Positions 19,650 to 28,174 of a DNA stretch of 64,000 bases are shown here, piece by piece. Under the pieces are notes generated by a model. It was not told the origin of the DNA. It ran no database searches and saw only the letters and a program-made list of their open reading frames with translations. The position numbers and the translations under genes are program-made. The number at the start of each line of letters is the position of its first letter. The first letter of the stretch is position 1. The stretch is from the NCBI RefSeq assembly GCF_001613505.1, contig NZ_BDCM01000001.1, positions 45,255 through 109,254 on the forward strand, written 5' to 3'. The stretch comes from Nocardia mikamii NBRC 108933. Lineage in GTDB: Bacteria; Actinomycetota; Actinomycetes; Mycobacteriales; Mycobacteriaceae.

Positions 19650-20918
19650 CTACGACACGGGCGCGTCCCCGCGAGTCAGCATCCACCGCACGACCAGGCC
19701 CGCGACCACCGCCCAGAACGCGGCGCCGATACCGAACACCGCTATCCCGGAGGCCGAGACCAGAAACGTCACCGTGGCCGCGACACGATGTTCGGCGACC
19801 CCGAGCGCGGCGGTGAGCGCGGCCGCGAAGGTGCCGACAAGGGCAAGTCCGGCAACGGTTTCCAGCACACCGGCGGGTGCGGCGGCGGCGAGCGCGACCA
19901 GCGCCGCGGCAGCGGGAGCCAGTACGAGATAGGACCCGCCGGCGGCCATGGTGGCCGCCCAGCGCCGGCGCGGGTCGGGGTGGGCCGACGGCGCGGCCGC
20001 CAGCGCCGCGCTGATCGCGGCCAGGTTGATCGCATGCCCGCCCGCCGGGGCACCCACGATGGTCCCGAGCCCGGTGACCGTCATCGACGCCCGCCACGGC
20101 ACCCGATATCCGAACGAGCTCATGACCGCCACGCCGGGAATGTTCTGCGCGGCCATGGTGACCACGTACAGCGGAATCGCGATGCCGATGATCGCCTGCC
20201 AACTCCAGTGCGGCACAGTGAGTTCCAGCTTCGGCACCAGCTCGGCGGCCGGAATCGAGCGATGTCCGGCGACCATCGCGATCGCCGCCCCGGCCACCGC
20301 GGTGACGAAGGCGCCGGGCACCGCCCACCGCTGCGCGTACCGCTGCAGCACCACCCACACCACCAGCACCGGCGCGACCACCGCCGCGCTCGAGGTGGTC
20401 AGGGCCCGCAGCGGCGCCAGGCACAGCGGCAGCAGTACGCCGGCGAGCATGGCCTGTGCGATCTCGACCGGGATCGCGGTGATCAGCCGGCCCAGCCGTG
20501 ACCAGCATCCGGTGAGGACGATCAATACCCCGGTGACCACGAACGCTCCCACCGCCGCGGGCCAGCCACCGGTCACCGCGCCGGCGCCGGCCAGCAGCGC
20601 CGCCCCCGGAGTGGACCATGCGAGGGTGATCGGCATGCGGTAGCGCCGGCTCAGGATCCACATGCCCACCGCCTGCGTGACACAGACCGCCAGCAGTCCC
20701 GAGGCGGACTGGGCCGGGGTCGCGCCGACCGCGGTCAGTCCGGCCAGCACGACCGCGAACGAACTGGTGAAACCGACCAGCGCCGCGATGATTCCGGCGC
20801 CCATCGCTTGTCCGGTACCGCCGGGTCCGTGCCCGCCCTCGACGGCCGCCGCCGGAAGGCCCGTCTGCGTCTCGGCAACGTCGGGCGGGTGGGATGCGGA
20901 GTCGGCGGTGGCAGTCAC
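19650..20918 (-). CDS. benE: BenE-family benzoate/H+ symporter-like transporter
   Basis: A 422-residue membrane protein with about 12 hydrophobic segments and the BenE signature regions (ITLAWSTPGAALLAG; GYRVPWRASMTVTGLG; APAGGHAINLAAISAA). The family includes benzoate transporters, but close homologues appear in many non-benzoate contexts. No aromatic degradation genes are nearby. GTG 20918 is chosen as the first start that leaves a short hydrophilic N-terminal tail; the frame is open further upstream but runs into the Lrp gene. It lies 32 bases downstream of the Lrp gene on the same strand and is probably co-transcribed with it. Confidence 0.8.
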   Translation of the reverse strand: MTATADSASHPPDVAETQTGLPAAAVEGGHGPGGTGQAMGAGIIAALVGFTSSFAVVLAGLTAVGATPAQSASGLLAVCVTQAVGMWILSRRYRMPITLAWSTPGAALLAGAGAVTGGWPAAVGAFVVTGVLIVLTGCWSRLGRLITAIPVEIAQAMLAGVLLPLCLAPLRALTTSSAAVVAPVLVVWVVLQRYAQRWAVPGAFVTAVAGAAIAMVAGHRSIPAAELVPKLELTVPHWSWQAIIGIAIPLYVVTMAAQNIPGVAVMSSFGYRVPWRASMTVTGLGTIVGAPAGGHAINLAAISAALAAAPSAHPDPRRRWAATMAAGGSYLVLAPAAAALVALAAAAPAGVLETVAGLALVGTFAAALTAALGVAEHRVAATVTFLVSASGIAVFGIGAAFWAVVAGLVVRWMLTRGDAPVS

Positions 20919-20950
20919 CGAGCTATCTTCGCGGGCGGCTGGCCCTGCCG

Positions 20951-21568
20951 TCAGCGGCCAGTACGCCGGAACTGGACCGAATTCTGCCCGGCCTCGGATC
21001 GCGCTGTGTCTTCTCGCGCCGCATCGTTTCGCCCTGTGTCGTTTCGCCCGGCGTCCTGTCGTGGGGCTGCCGACTCGTCGGCTCCGGCCAGTCGCTGCAG
21101 CAGCGGCGCGGTGCGCGGCCCGACCAATTGCTGCATCACCAGCGCCATATTGGTGCGCTGCACGCCCGCGATCTTCAGGATCGCGCCGGTGATCCGATAC
21201 AGATCGTCGGCGTCGCGCGCGACGACGCGCACGGTCAGATCCGTCTGCCCGGTCGTGCCGCACACCTCGGTGACCTCGGGGATCTCGTCGAGTTCGGCCA
21301 CCACGTCGGCGAGCCGATGCTGATCGACCACCACCGCGACGAAGGCCGCCAACCGGTACCCGAGGGCGCGCGGATCCACCCGACGTTCGAATCCGGCGAG
21401 CACACCGGCGGCCTCCCACCGCGCCAGCCGGGCCTGGACGGTGTTGCGGGACAACCCCAGGCGCGTGGCCAGTTCCACCCCGGTGGCACGAGGGTTGGCA
21501 ACCAGTTCCAGCAGCAGCCGGGCGTCGGTGGCGTCGATTGTCGCCGGAGGGGGTTCAGCACTGGGCAT
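20951..21568 (-). CDS. Lrp/AsnC-family regulator (BkdR-like)
   Basis: A 205-residue regulator: N-terminal winged helix-turn-helix (IDATDARLLLELVANPRATG, LATRLGLSRNTVQARLARWE) and the AsnC ligand-binding RAM domain (about residues 65-150). After the normal family end (about 150 residues) there is a low-complexity tail rich in Arg, Asn, Asp and Ala (about 165-205) with short repeats such as GRNDTGRND; it is unusual and probably disordered. The start ATG 21568 fits the family. It is divergent from bkdABC, a classic arrangement for Lrp-type BkdR regulators that sense branched-chain amino acids. Confidence 0.85.
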   Translation of the reverse strand: MPSAEPPPATIDATDARLLLELVANPRATGVELATRLGLSRNTVQARLARWEAAGVLAGFERRVDPRALGYRLAAFVAVVVDQHRLADVVAELDEIPEVTEVCGTTGQTDLTVRVVARDADDLYRITGAILKIAGVQRTNMALVMQQLVGPRTAPLLQRLAGADESAAPRQDAGRNDTGRNDAAREDTARSEAGQNSVQFRRTGR

Positions 21569-21658
21569 GTAACGCAGTATGACAGTCCCCAACCCGTCCG
21601 GATCGAGCATTCTGCGCAGTCCGCGTGTCACCACTTGCGCATTGCGCTCAACAGTGGA

Positions 21659-21675
21659 TGCTGTGAGGTACAGCA
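21659..21675. promoter_or_regulatory. Inverted repeat, candidate Lrp/BkdR site
   Basis: TGCTGT-GAGGT-ACAGCA is a perfect 6-bp inverted repeat in the 180-base gap between the Lrp gene and bkdA. Position fits an Lrp-family binding site; binding is inferred. Confidence 0.4.
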
Positions 21676-21748
21676 CACAGCTGGCGAAAGAGCAGTCTGC
21701 CGGATCGCGCGGGACGGAGACCCCGTCGGACGCGACAACGAGGAGGTG

Positions 21749-22885
21749 ATGGCTGTGCACAACACCACGACGCACAACCCCACAACCAGGTACGACACCG
21801 GGACGAACCCCTATCCCGTGCAACTGGTCCAGCCCGACGGGCGCCGTGTTCTCGACCGCGAGCACGCGGCCCTGATCGCGGATATCGGTCCGGCCGAACT
21901 GCGCGAACTCTACGAGGACCTGGTCGTCACCCGCCGCATCGACGTCGAGGCGACCGCACTGCAGCGGCAGGGCCAGCTCGGGCTGTGGGCGCCGCTGCTC
22001 GGCCAGGAGGCATCGCAGATCGGCTCGGCCCGCGCCCTGCACGACGACGATTACGTCTTCTGCAGCTACCGCGAGGCGGGCGTCGCCTACTGCCGTGGCG
22101 TGGATCCCACCCTCATCACCCGACTGTGGCGAGGCGTCGCGCATTCGTGCTGGGATCCGGACGAGATCAACATGACCAATCCGGCCATCGTGGTCGGCTC
22201 TCAGGGCCTGCATGCCACCGGTTACGCCTACGCCGCACATCTGGAAGGCGCGGAGATCGCGGTGCTCACGTACTTCGGTGACGGGGCCAGCAGTCAGGGC
22301 GATATCGCCGAGGCGCTCGGCTTCGCCGCCTCCTGGAGTGCGCCGGTGGTGTTCTTCTGCCAGAACAACCACTGGGCGATCAGCGAACCGGTACAGCTGC
22401 AGAGCCAGACGCCGATCGTCCGGCGCGCCTACGGGTACGGCATCCCGGGTGTGCAGGTCGACGGTAACGACGTGCTGGCCGTACTGGCGGTGACCCGCCA
22501 GGCCGTCGCCCGCGCCCGCGCCGGGGGCGGGCCGTCGTTCATCGAGGCGATCACCTATCGGATGGGCCCGCACACCACCGCCGACGATCCCACCCGGTAC
22601 CGCTCGGCCGCGGAAACCGAACTGTGGAAGCGCCGCGACCCGATCGACCGCATGCGACGGCTCCTCGAACGAGAAGGGCTGTGGGACAGCGACTTCGAGC
22701 GGCAGGTCACCGCACGCGCCGACGCGGTCGGCGCCGCGGTCCGCACCGCGACCATCGAGATGCCCGATCCCGATCCGATGCAGCTGTTCGAGCACGTCTA
22801 CACCACCGCGCATCCGCTGATCGCCGCCGAGCGCGACGAGTACGCCGGGTACCTGGCGGGTTTCGAGGAAGGAGTACGGGCATGA
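21749..22885 (+). CDS. bkdA: Branched-chain 2-oxoacid dehydrogenase E1 alpha
   Basis: A 378-residue thiamin-diphosphate E1 alpha subunit. The TPP-binding motif runs from GDGASSQGD (about residue 180) to FFCQNN; the phosphorylation-loop-like segment ITYRMGPHTTADDPTRY near residue 285 is typical. It decarboxylates branched-chain 2-oxoacids from Leu, Ile and Val. ATG 21749 has a strong AGGAGG just upstream. It overlaps bkdB by ATGA. Branched-chain E1 alpha is preferred over pyruvate E1 by the GPHTTADDPTRYR stretch and the Lrp regulator next door. Confidence 0.9.
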   Translation: MAVHNTTTHNPTTRYDTGTNPYPVQLVQPDGRRVLDREHAALIADIGPAELRELYEDLVVTRRIDVEATALQRQGQLGLWAPLLGQEASQIGSARALHDDDYVFCSYREAGVAYCRGVDPTLITRLWRGVAHSCWDPDEINMTNPAIVVGSQGLHATGYAYAAHLEGAEIAVLTYFGDGASSQGDIAEALGFAASWSAPVVFFCQNNHWAISEPVQLQSQTPIVRRAYGYGIPGVQVDGNDVLAVLAVTRQAVARARAGGGPSFIEAITYRMGPHTTADDPTRYRSAAETELWKRRDPIDRMRRLLEREGLWDSDFERQVTARADAVGAAVRTATIEMPDPDPMQLFEHVYTTAHPLIAAERDEYAGYLAGFEEGVRA

Positions 22886-23862
22886 TCACCACCTTCGCGA
22901 ACGCGCTGAACACGGGGATGCGCCGGGCCTTGGAGGACGATCCGAAGGTCGTGCTGATGGGTGAGGACATCGGGCGGCTCGGCGGTGTATTCCGGGTGAC
23001 CGACACGCTGCAGAAGGATTTCGGCAACAATCGCGTCATCGACACACCGCTGGCCGAATCCGGCATCATCGGAACCGCTTTCGGCATGGCTCTGCGCGGT
23101 TTCCGGCCGGTGTGCGAGATCCAGTTCGACGGGTTCGTCTACCCGGCCTTCGACCAGATCGTCTCGCAGGTCGCCAAGATCCACTACCGCACCCAGGGCA
23201 AGGTCCGCGCGCCGATCACCATCCGGGTTCCGTTCGGCGGGGGAATCGGTTCGGTCGAACATCATTCGGAATCTCCGGAGGCGTATTTCGCGCATACGGC
23301 CGGTCTGCGCGTGGTCTCGCCGAGTACGCCCGAGGATGCGTACAGCCTTTTGCGCCAAGCTGTTTCGTGTGACGATCCGGTCGTCTTCTTCGAGCCCAAG
23401 CGGCGTTACTGGGACAAGGCCGATCTGGATTTCACGGCCCTGGACGCGGATCCGCTCCCCCTGGACCGGGCGCGCATCCGCCGTTCGGGCCGCGACGCCA
23501 CGATCGTCGCCTACGGCGGCATGGTCGCGACCGCGCTGACGGCGGCTGAAATCGCGGCCGGAGAGGGGCATTCACTCGAGGTGATCGATCTGCGCAGCCT
23601 GTCGCCGATCGACTTCGACACCATCGAGGAATCGGTGCGCCGCACCGGCCGGCTGATCGTCACACACGAGGCGCCGGTCTTCGCGGGGCTCGGCGCCGAG
23701 ATCGCCGCCCGCATCGCCGAACGGTGTTTCTACTATCTCGAGGCGCCGATCCTGCGCGTCGGTGGCTTCGACATCCCGTATCCCCCGGCTAAGCTCGAAC
23801 GGCACCACATGCCAGACCCCGACCGCATTCTCGACGCGGTCGATCGAACGTTCGCCGCCTGA
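22882..23862 (+). CDS. bkdB: Branched-chain 2-oxoacid dehydrogenase E1 beta
   Basis: A 326-residue E1 beta subunit of the transketolase-like family. Conserved segments: MGEDIGRLGGVFRVTDTLQ, DTPLAESGIIGTAFGMAL, the QFDGFVYPAFDQIVSQ helix, and HHSESPEAYFAHTAGLRVV. It pairs with bkdA in the E1 heterotetramer. The start ATG 22882 overlaps the bkdA stop and has GAAGGAG nine bases upstream. The C-terminal GGFDIPYPPAKLERHHMPD matches branched-chain rather than pyruvate dehydrogenases. Confidence 0.9.
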   Translation: MITTFANALNTGMRRALEDDPKVVLMGEDIGRLGGVFRVTDTLQKDFGNNRVIDTPLAESGIIGTAFGMALRGFRPVCEIQFDGFVYPAFDQIVSQVAKIHYRTQGKVRAPITIRVPFGGGIGSVEHHSESPEAYFAHTAGLRVVSPSTPEDAYSLLRQAVSCDDPVVFFEPKRRYWDKADLDFTALDADPLPLDRARIRRSGRDATIVAYGGMVATALTAAEIAAGEGHSLEVIDLRSLSPIDFDTIEESVRRTGRLIVTHEAPVFAGLGAEIAARIAERCFYYLEAPILRVGGFDIPYPPAKLERHHMPDPDRILDAVDRTFAA

Positions 23863-23886
23863 TACGTGTTGGGACAGAGGTGCCCG

Positions 23887-25272
23887 TTGGAAGACCCTGC
23901 TGTGGACGACAACAACCACATACTCGAGTTCCGGCTGCCCGATCTCGGGGAGGGATTGACCGAGGCCGAACTGATCTCCTGGTCGGTGGCCGTCGGCGAT
24001 ACCGTGGAACTCAACCAGACCATCGCCGAGGTGGAGACCGCCAAGGCACAGGTCGAACTACCGTGCCCGTTCGCCGGGCAGGTCGCCGAACTGCTGGCCC
24101 GGCCCGGTGAAACGGTGGCGGTCGGCGCGCCGCTGATCAGAGTGCGCACCGCCGCGCCCGGCGACGCTCCCGCAGCGGCCGGCGAGAGCCGCACGTCGGT
24201 GCTCGTCGGTTACGGGCCCGGGGCCGAAGCGCCCACGCGGCGTCGCGCGGCGTCGAAAAACGGTGCGGCGAAGCCACATTCGGCCACACCGGAACGGTCC
24301 GACGAGATTCCACCGGAGTTCCCGGGCCGCCCGCCCGCCACTCCGGCAGCCCGCCAGCTGGCTCGCGAACTCGGTATCAATATCGCGTTCGTGGCCGGTT
24401 CGGGTCCGGGCGGAGCGGTGACGGTCGAGGATGTGCGCCACGCGGTACCGGTATCGCAGCCGCCGCGCCGGGTGCGGACCGAGGAGGAGGCCGCCGATGC
24501 TCCGCGCCCGGTCGCTCCACCGGTGCCCACCATGCGACCCGACGGCGGCATCATCCGGCCGACACCGAGCGAACGCGAAACCCGAACCCCGGTCAGCGGT
24601 GTCCGCAAGCGTATCGCCGCGGCCATGACCACCAGCGCCCGCACGATTCCGCAGGCCAGCGCATTCGTGACCACGGATTTCACCGCCTCGATGGAGCTGC
24701 TCGACCATCTGCGCAGCACCGACTCCTTCACCGGGCTGTCGCTCACTCCCCTCGCCCTGGTGGCGAAGGCGACGCTCGCGGCGATCGCCGAATTCCCGGG
24801 GATCAACTCCTGCTGGGACGCCGACGCCAACCAGATCGTCACCAAGCACTACGTCAACCTCGGCATCGCCGTGGCCACCGAACGCGGGCTGCTCGTCCCC
24901 AACATCAAGGAGGCGCAGTCGCTGAGCCTGCGCGAGCTGTGCCGGGAGATCGGCTGGCTCGCCGATGTGGCCCGCGCCGGTTCGGCGACCCCCGCCGATC
25001 TGCGCGGTGGCACCTTCACCATCAGCAATGTGGGTGTCTTCGGCGTCGATACCGGTGTGCCGCTGGTGAATCCGGGTGAGGGCGCGATTCTGTGCCTGGG
25101 CTCGATCCGGAAACGCCCGTGGGTGTATCGCGACGAGCCGGCGATCCGGTGGATCACCACGCTCGGTGTGAGCTTCGATCACCGCATGATCGACGGGGAA
25201 CTCGGCGCGCGGTTCCTGTCGACGGTCGCCTCACTGCTCGAGGATCCGCTGACCCTGCTGGGCCGGGTCTAG
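23887..25272 (+). CDS. bkdC: Branched-chain 2-oxoacid dehydrogenase E2 (dihydrolipoamide acyltransferase)
   Basis: A protein of about 461 residues: one lipoyl domain (FRLPDLGEGLTEAEL; lipoyl-Lys in VETAKAQVEL), a linker rich in Pro/Ala, a peripheral subunit-binding domain (TPAARQLARELGINIAFVAG), a second Pro-rich linker, and the catalytic acyltransferase domain ending in SFDHRMIDG with the active-site His and Asp. Start is uncertain: GTG 23866, TTG 23887 (ACAGAGG six bases upstream, preferred) and GTG 23902 are in frame. No E3 gene follows; the complex would use a lipoamide dehydrogenase encoded elsewhere. Its TAG stop overlaps the opposite stop of the thioesterase gene. Confidence 0.9.
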   Translation: MEDPAVDDNNHILEFRLPDLGEGLTEAELISWSVAVGDTVELNQTIAEVETAKAQVELPCPFAGQVAELLARPGETVAVGAPLIRVRTAAPGDAPAAAGESRTSVLVGYGPGAEAPTRRRAASKNGAAKPHSATPERSDEIPPEFPGRPPATPAARQLARELGINIAFVAGSGPGGAVTVEDVRHAVPVSQPPRRVRTEEEAADAPRPVAPPVPTMRPDGGIIRPTPSERETRTPVSGVRKRIAAAMTTSARTIPQASAFVTTDFTASMELLDHLRSTDSFTGLSLTPLALVAKATLAAIAEFPGINSCWDADANQIVTKHYVNLGIAVATERGLLVPNIKEAQSLSLRELCREIGWLADVARAGSATPADLRGGTFTISNVGVFGVDTGVPLVNPGEGAILCLGSIRKRPWVYRDEPAIRWITTLGVSFDHRMIDGELGARFLSTVASLLEDPLTLLGRV

Positions 25273-25730
25273 GTCTCGTCGGTCACCAGCGCGGCTGCGG
25301 CGCGGCGGATGATCGCCGGGATCTCCACCGATTTGCGGGTCTCGTTGTCCACGTAGACGTGCACGAAGGTGCCGGTGGCGGCAAGTTCCAGGTCCTCTCC
25401 CGCGGTGCCGGCGGCGGTGCCGGCGTCCAGGACGCGGAAGATCGCCAGATCGTAGGTGATGCTGGAGCGGCCGAGGCGGCTGATCCGCAACCCGACCCGC
25501 AGGTGGTCGGGGAAGCTCAGCGAGCCCAGATACTGGCACGAGGTCTGGGCGACCACGCCGATCGCGGGCAGCTCCCGGATATCGGTGCCGGTCGCGGCCA
25601 TCAACCAGGCGTTGACCGCCGTGTCGAAGTACGAGTAGTAGGTCACGTTGTTGACGTGGCCGTAGTGGTCGTTGTCGGCCCATCGGGTCGGCACCGGCCA
25701 GAGCACCGGATAGTCCTGCTGTGTGGTCAC
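25269..25730 (-). CDS. Hotdog-fold acyl-CoA thioesterase (4HBT family)
   Basis: A 153-residue single-hotdog thioesterase. The catalytic region is RWADNDHYGHVNNVTYYSYFD, with the Asp and the GHVNN motif of the 4-hydroxybenzoyl-CoA thioesterase group. GTG 25730 is the preferred start; the frame is open upstream to 26522 but codes there for non-conserved sequence. It is convergent with bkdC (stops overlap in CTAG at 25269-25272). Likely hydrolyses short or medium acyl-CoA; the link to branched-chain acyl-CoA from the Bkd complex is inference. Confidence 0.82.
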   Translation of the reverse strand: MTTQQDYPVLWPVPTRWADNDHYGHVNNVTYYSYFDTAVNAWLMAATGTDIRELPAIGVVAQTSCQYLGSLSFPDHLRVGLRISRLGRSSITYDLAIFRVLDAGTAAGTAGEDLELAATGTFVHVYVDNETRKSVEIPAIIRRAAAALVTDET

Positions 25731-25750
25731 CGCCCCGACAATAGTGACGC

Positions 25751-25851
25751 GACCGGAGCGACGCGGGCGGAGGCGGCAGCCCGCGTCACCACGGAGCCCG
25801 CCGCGCAGGTCGCCGGAGAGCACCGACCGGAGCGACGCGGGCGGAGGCGGC
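25751..25851. repeat. Two copies of a perfect 27-bp direct repeat in a 430-base gap
   Basis: The same 27 bases (starting GACCGGAGCGACGCG and ending GAGGCGGC) occur at 25751-25777 and 25825-25851, a spacing of 74. The repeat lies in the 430-base gap (25731-26160) between the divergent thioesterase and MFS genes. Apart from this repeat I see no gene, terminator or clear operator in that gap. The function is unknown. Confidence 0.7.
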
Positions 25852-26160
25852 GGGTGAACCCGGCGCGGCGCCGAAACGTGTCGGTGGTAGGTCATACACT
25901 CGAATCGAAACCGGTTACATCCGGGGCCCGTGCGGTGACGTCGACGATGCCGTGATCGCTCGGGATACGGGGAGCCGCCGACCGCGGTCGGCACCGCCGA
26001 ATCAACGACGCTTCGACGCACTCCTCCGCTCCGGAGTCCGTACCCGCGGGGCATGCGCTTCGAGTGTTGGGCCCCAAGGGGTTCCGCGTGCCGGGCCAGC
26101 TGGTTCGGCACGGCCTCTCGTGCGGTGAACAATCGGTGCGCGCCCGGTACCGTCGAATCG

Positions 26161-27519
26161 ATGCATTCATCGGTGGGGACGACACGGCGCGGGACGGTTG
26201 CTCCGGCCGCTCGTCGCGCGCGGGCAGCGGTGTTCGCGGTTTTCGCGCTCAACGGGTTTCTGGCCGCGATGTGGGTGGTGCACATTCCGGTCATCACCGA
26301 TCGCACCGGGGTATCGCACGGGACCCTCGGAATTCTGATTTTGGTGATGGCCGGCAGCGGCATCGTCGGTATGCAGGCGGCGGGTCCGCTCGCCGACCGC
26401 TTCGGCAGCCGAACTCTGGTCGCCGCCGCCGTCACCTGGCTGGTCGTGGCGGTGAGCGGACCGGCGTGGGCCACCGGGCCGGTACAGCTCGGTATCGCCC
26501 TCGCGATCTTCGGTTTCGGCAACGGCGCGCTCGACGTGTCGATGAACGCCCAGGCCGTGCAGGTCGAGCGGGTCTACCGCCGGCCGATCATGGCGGCGTT
26601 CCACGCGCTGTTCTCCTGCGGCGGCCTGGTCGGCTCGCTCGCCGGTGCGGCGGCCATGCACGCCGGTGCCGATATCCGGGCGAGTTTCGCGGTCGCGGCC
26701 GTACTGGGCCTGCTGGTGATGCTGGCCAGTGTGCCGAGCCTGCTCCCCCGTCCGCACGCCACCTCGCACGTCGAGCCGGCGGCCACCGTCGCCGAATCCG
26801 CGGCGGTCATGGACACGGCCGGAAATGGCGTGGCTCTTACCGAATCGGCCACGGCACTTCCGGCGGCCGACGCCCACGCCTCGGATTCGCCGGCCGGTCG
26901 GCGCGCAACCGATGCGGCGGTGCGGCGACGCGTCCGGCGCTGGCTGCCGCCGAAGGTTCTGGCGCTGGCCGCGATCGCTTTCGCCCTGCTGATGGCCGAG
27001 GGCGTGGCCAACGACTGGAGCGCACTGCAGACGCACGAACATCTGGGCGTCAGCGACGCCACCGCCGCCCTGTCGTTCGGTGCGTTCTCCATCGCGATGA
27101 CCGTCGGCCGCTTCACCGCCGACCGGGTCAGCGAACGCTTCGGCCGCATCGCCGTCGTCCGCTGGGGTTCGGTTCTCGGCGCCGCCGGTCTCGCCGTCAT
27201 CATGGCCTCGCCGTGGCTGCCCCTGAGCCTCGCGGGCTGGATCCTCGCCGGCCTCGGCCTCGCCGGCGGCGTCCCCCAGATCTTCACCGCCGCGGGCAAT
27301 CTGAGCACCGCCACCGCCGCCACCGACATGTCCAAGGTCTTCGGCCTCGGCTACCTGGGCTTCCTCGCCGGCCCCTCGGTCATCGGCTGGCTCGCCCAAC
27401 TCACCTCCCTCACCCTCGCCTTCACCTTCCCCCTACTGGCCGTCCTACTCTGCGCCTGGTTCGCGGGAACCGTCGGGAACGACGATCGAATTATTGACCT
27501 AGAGGACAAAAACTCGTAG
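26161..27519 (+). CDS. MFS transporter (sugar/fucose-permease-like, 12 segments)
   Basis: A 452-residue membrane protein with two halves of six hydrophobic segments separated by a hydrophilic loop (about residues 205-265). It begins around residue 18 with ARAAVFAVFALNGFLAAMWVVHIPVI and has the MFS motif-A-like GPLADRFGSRTL and, in the second half, GRFTADRVSERFGR. ATG 26161 is chosen over GTG/ATG starts further up because transmembrane segment 1 follows directly. Proteins of this type are annotated as fucose-permease-like or drug exporters; substrate unknown. Its last 26 bases contain the first TTGACC palindrome of the next regulator. Confidence 0.8.
   Translation: MHSSVGTTRRGTVAPAARRARAAVFAVFALNGFLAAMWVVHIPVITDRTGVSHGTLGILILVMAGSGIVGMQAAGPLADRFGSRTLVAAAVTWLVVAVSGPAWATGPVQLGIALAIFGFGNGALDVSMNAQAVQVERVYRRPIMAAFHALFSCGGLVGSLAGAAAMHAGADIRASFAVAAVLGLLVMLASVPSLLPRPHATSHVEPAATVAESAAVMDTAGNGVALTESATALPAADAHASDSPAGRRATDAAVRRRVRRWLPPKVLALAAIAFALLMAEGVANDWSALQTHEHLGVSDATAALSFGAFSIAMTVGRFTADRVSERFGRIAVVRWGSVLGAAGLAVIMASPWLPLSLAGWILAGLGLAGGVPQIFTAAGNLSTATAATDMSKVFGLGYLGFLAGPSVIGWLAQLTSLTLAFTFPLLAVLLCAWFAGTVGNDDRIIDLEDKNS
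27494..27509. promoter_or_regulatory. Palindrome upstream of TetR gene, operator copy 1
   Basis: TTGACC-TAGA-GGACAA: arms pair in 5 of 6 positions. It lies inside the end of the MFS gene and 19 bases before the TetR start. A matching palindrome precedes the SDR gene at 28146. Confidence 0.5.
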
Positions 27520-27528
27520 TGTCCAGGT

Positions 27529-28104
27529 ATGGGCAGACCGCGTAACTTCGAGACCGAGACCGTGGTGGATCGGGCTCTGGATGCGTTCTGGACTCATGGG
27601 TATGCGAATACCTCGCCGGCGCAGCTGGCCGAGGCCACCGGGATCGGGAAGGGGAGTTTGTACAACACGTTCGGCAGTAAGCGGGAGCTGTTCGAGCTGG
27701 TGTTGAACCGTTACGACCGGATGGGAGCGGAAGTGGCCGGGGAGTTCATGACTCGGCCGGGGACCGCACGTGAGTGCATCGGCGCGTTCATCCGGTTTCT
27801 GGTGGATTCCGATGTGGCACAGCCTGTTCGGCGTGGCTGCCTGGCGGTGAACACCGCTACCGAATTCTCCGCGCAGGATCCCGAGATCACGAAGGCGGTC
27901 CGGACCATGCAGGAGCACACCATGACCGCGCTGTCCGATCGGATCGATCGGGGCCGACGCGACGGCGACGTAGGACAGGACGTCGATCCGCGGGCCGCCG
28001 CCGAATTCCTGATGAACACCATCGTGGGACTGCGCGTCATGGCGAAGACCAGCGATGCGGAGACCCTGCACCGCATCATCGACACCGCACTGACCACCCT
28101 CTGA
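27529..28104 (+). CDS. TetR-family regulator
   Basis: A 191-residue TetR protein: helix-turn-helix near the N terminus (VDRALDAFWTHGYANTSPAQ, LAEATGIGKGSLYNTFGSKR) and a ligand domain of the AcrR/YcdC-like type. ATG 27529 is the natural start. It is followed by an intrinsic terminator and then the SDR gene, which has its own copy of the putative operator, so it probably represses itself and the SDR gene. The SDR/TetR pair suggests a stress or aldehyde/quinone response, but the ligand is unknown. Confidence 0.85.
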   Translation: MGRPRNFETETVVDRALDAFWTHGYANTSPAQLAEATGIGKGSLYNTFGSKRELFELVLNRYDRMGAEVAGEFMTRPGTARECIGAFIRFLVDSDVAQPVRRGCLAVNTATEFSAQDPEITKAVRTMQEHTMTALSDRIDRGRRDGDVGQDVDPRAAAEFLMNTIVGLRVMAKTSDAETLHRIIDTALTTL

Positions 28105-28109
28105 TATCC

Positions 28110-28132
28110 GGGCCGCCACCGCGGCCCTTTTT
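28110..28132 (+). terminator. Intrinsic terminator after TetR gene
   Basis: GGGCCGC-CACC-GCGGCCC (28110-28127) is a perfect 7-bp stem with a 4-base loop, directly followed by TTTTT. It ends the TetR transcript and separates it from the SDR gene. Confidence 0.85.
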
Positions 28133-28145
28133 CACACCGCAATTT

Positions 28146-28161
28146 TTGACCTGAAGTTCAA
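28146..28161. promoter_or_regulatory. Palindrome upstream of SDR gene, operator copy 2
   Basis: TTGACC-TGAA-GTTCAA: arms pair in 5 of 6 positions and share the TTGACC half and 4-base spacer with 27494-27509. It lies 13 bases before the SDR start. Confidence 0.5.
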
Positions 28162-28174
28162 GAAAGGGAAGCTC

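Noticed and set aside
25751..25851. CRISPR array
   Set aside because: Only two copies, high GC, no further spacing units and no cas genes.
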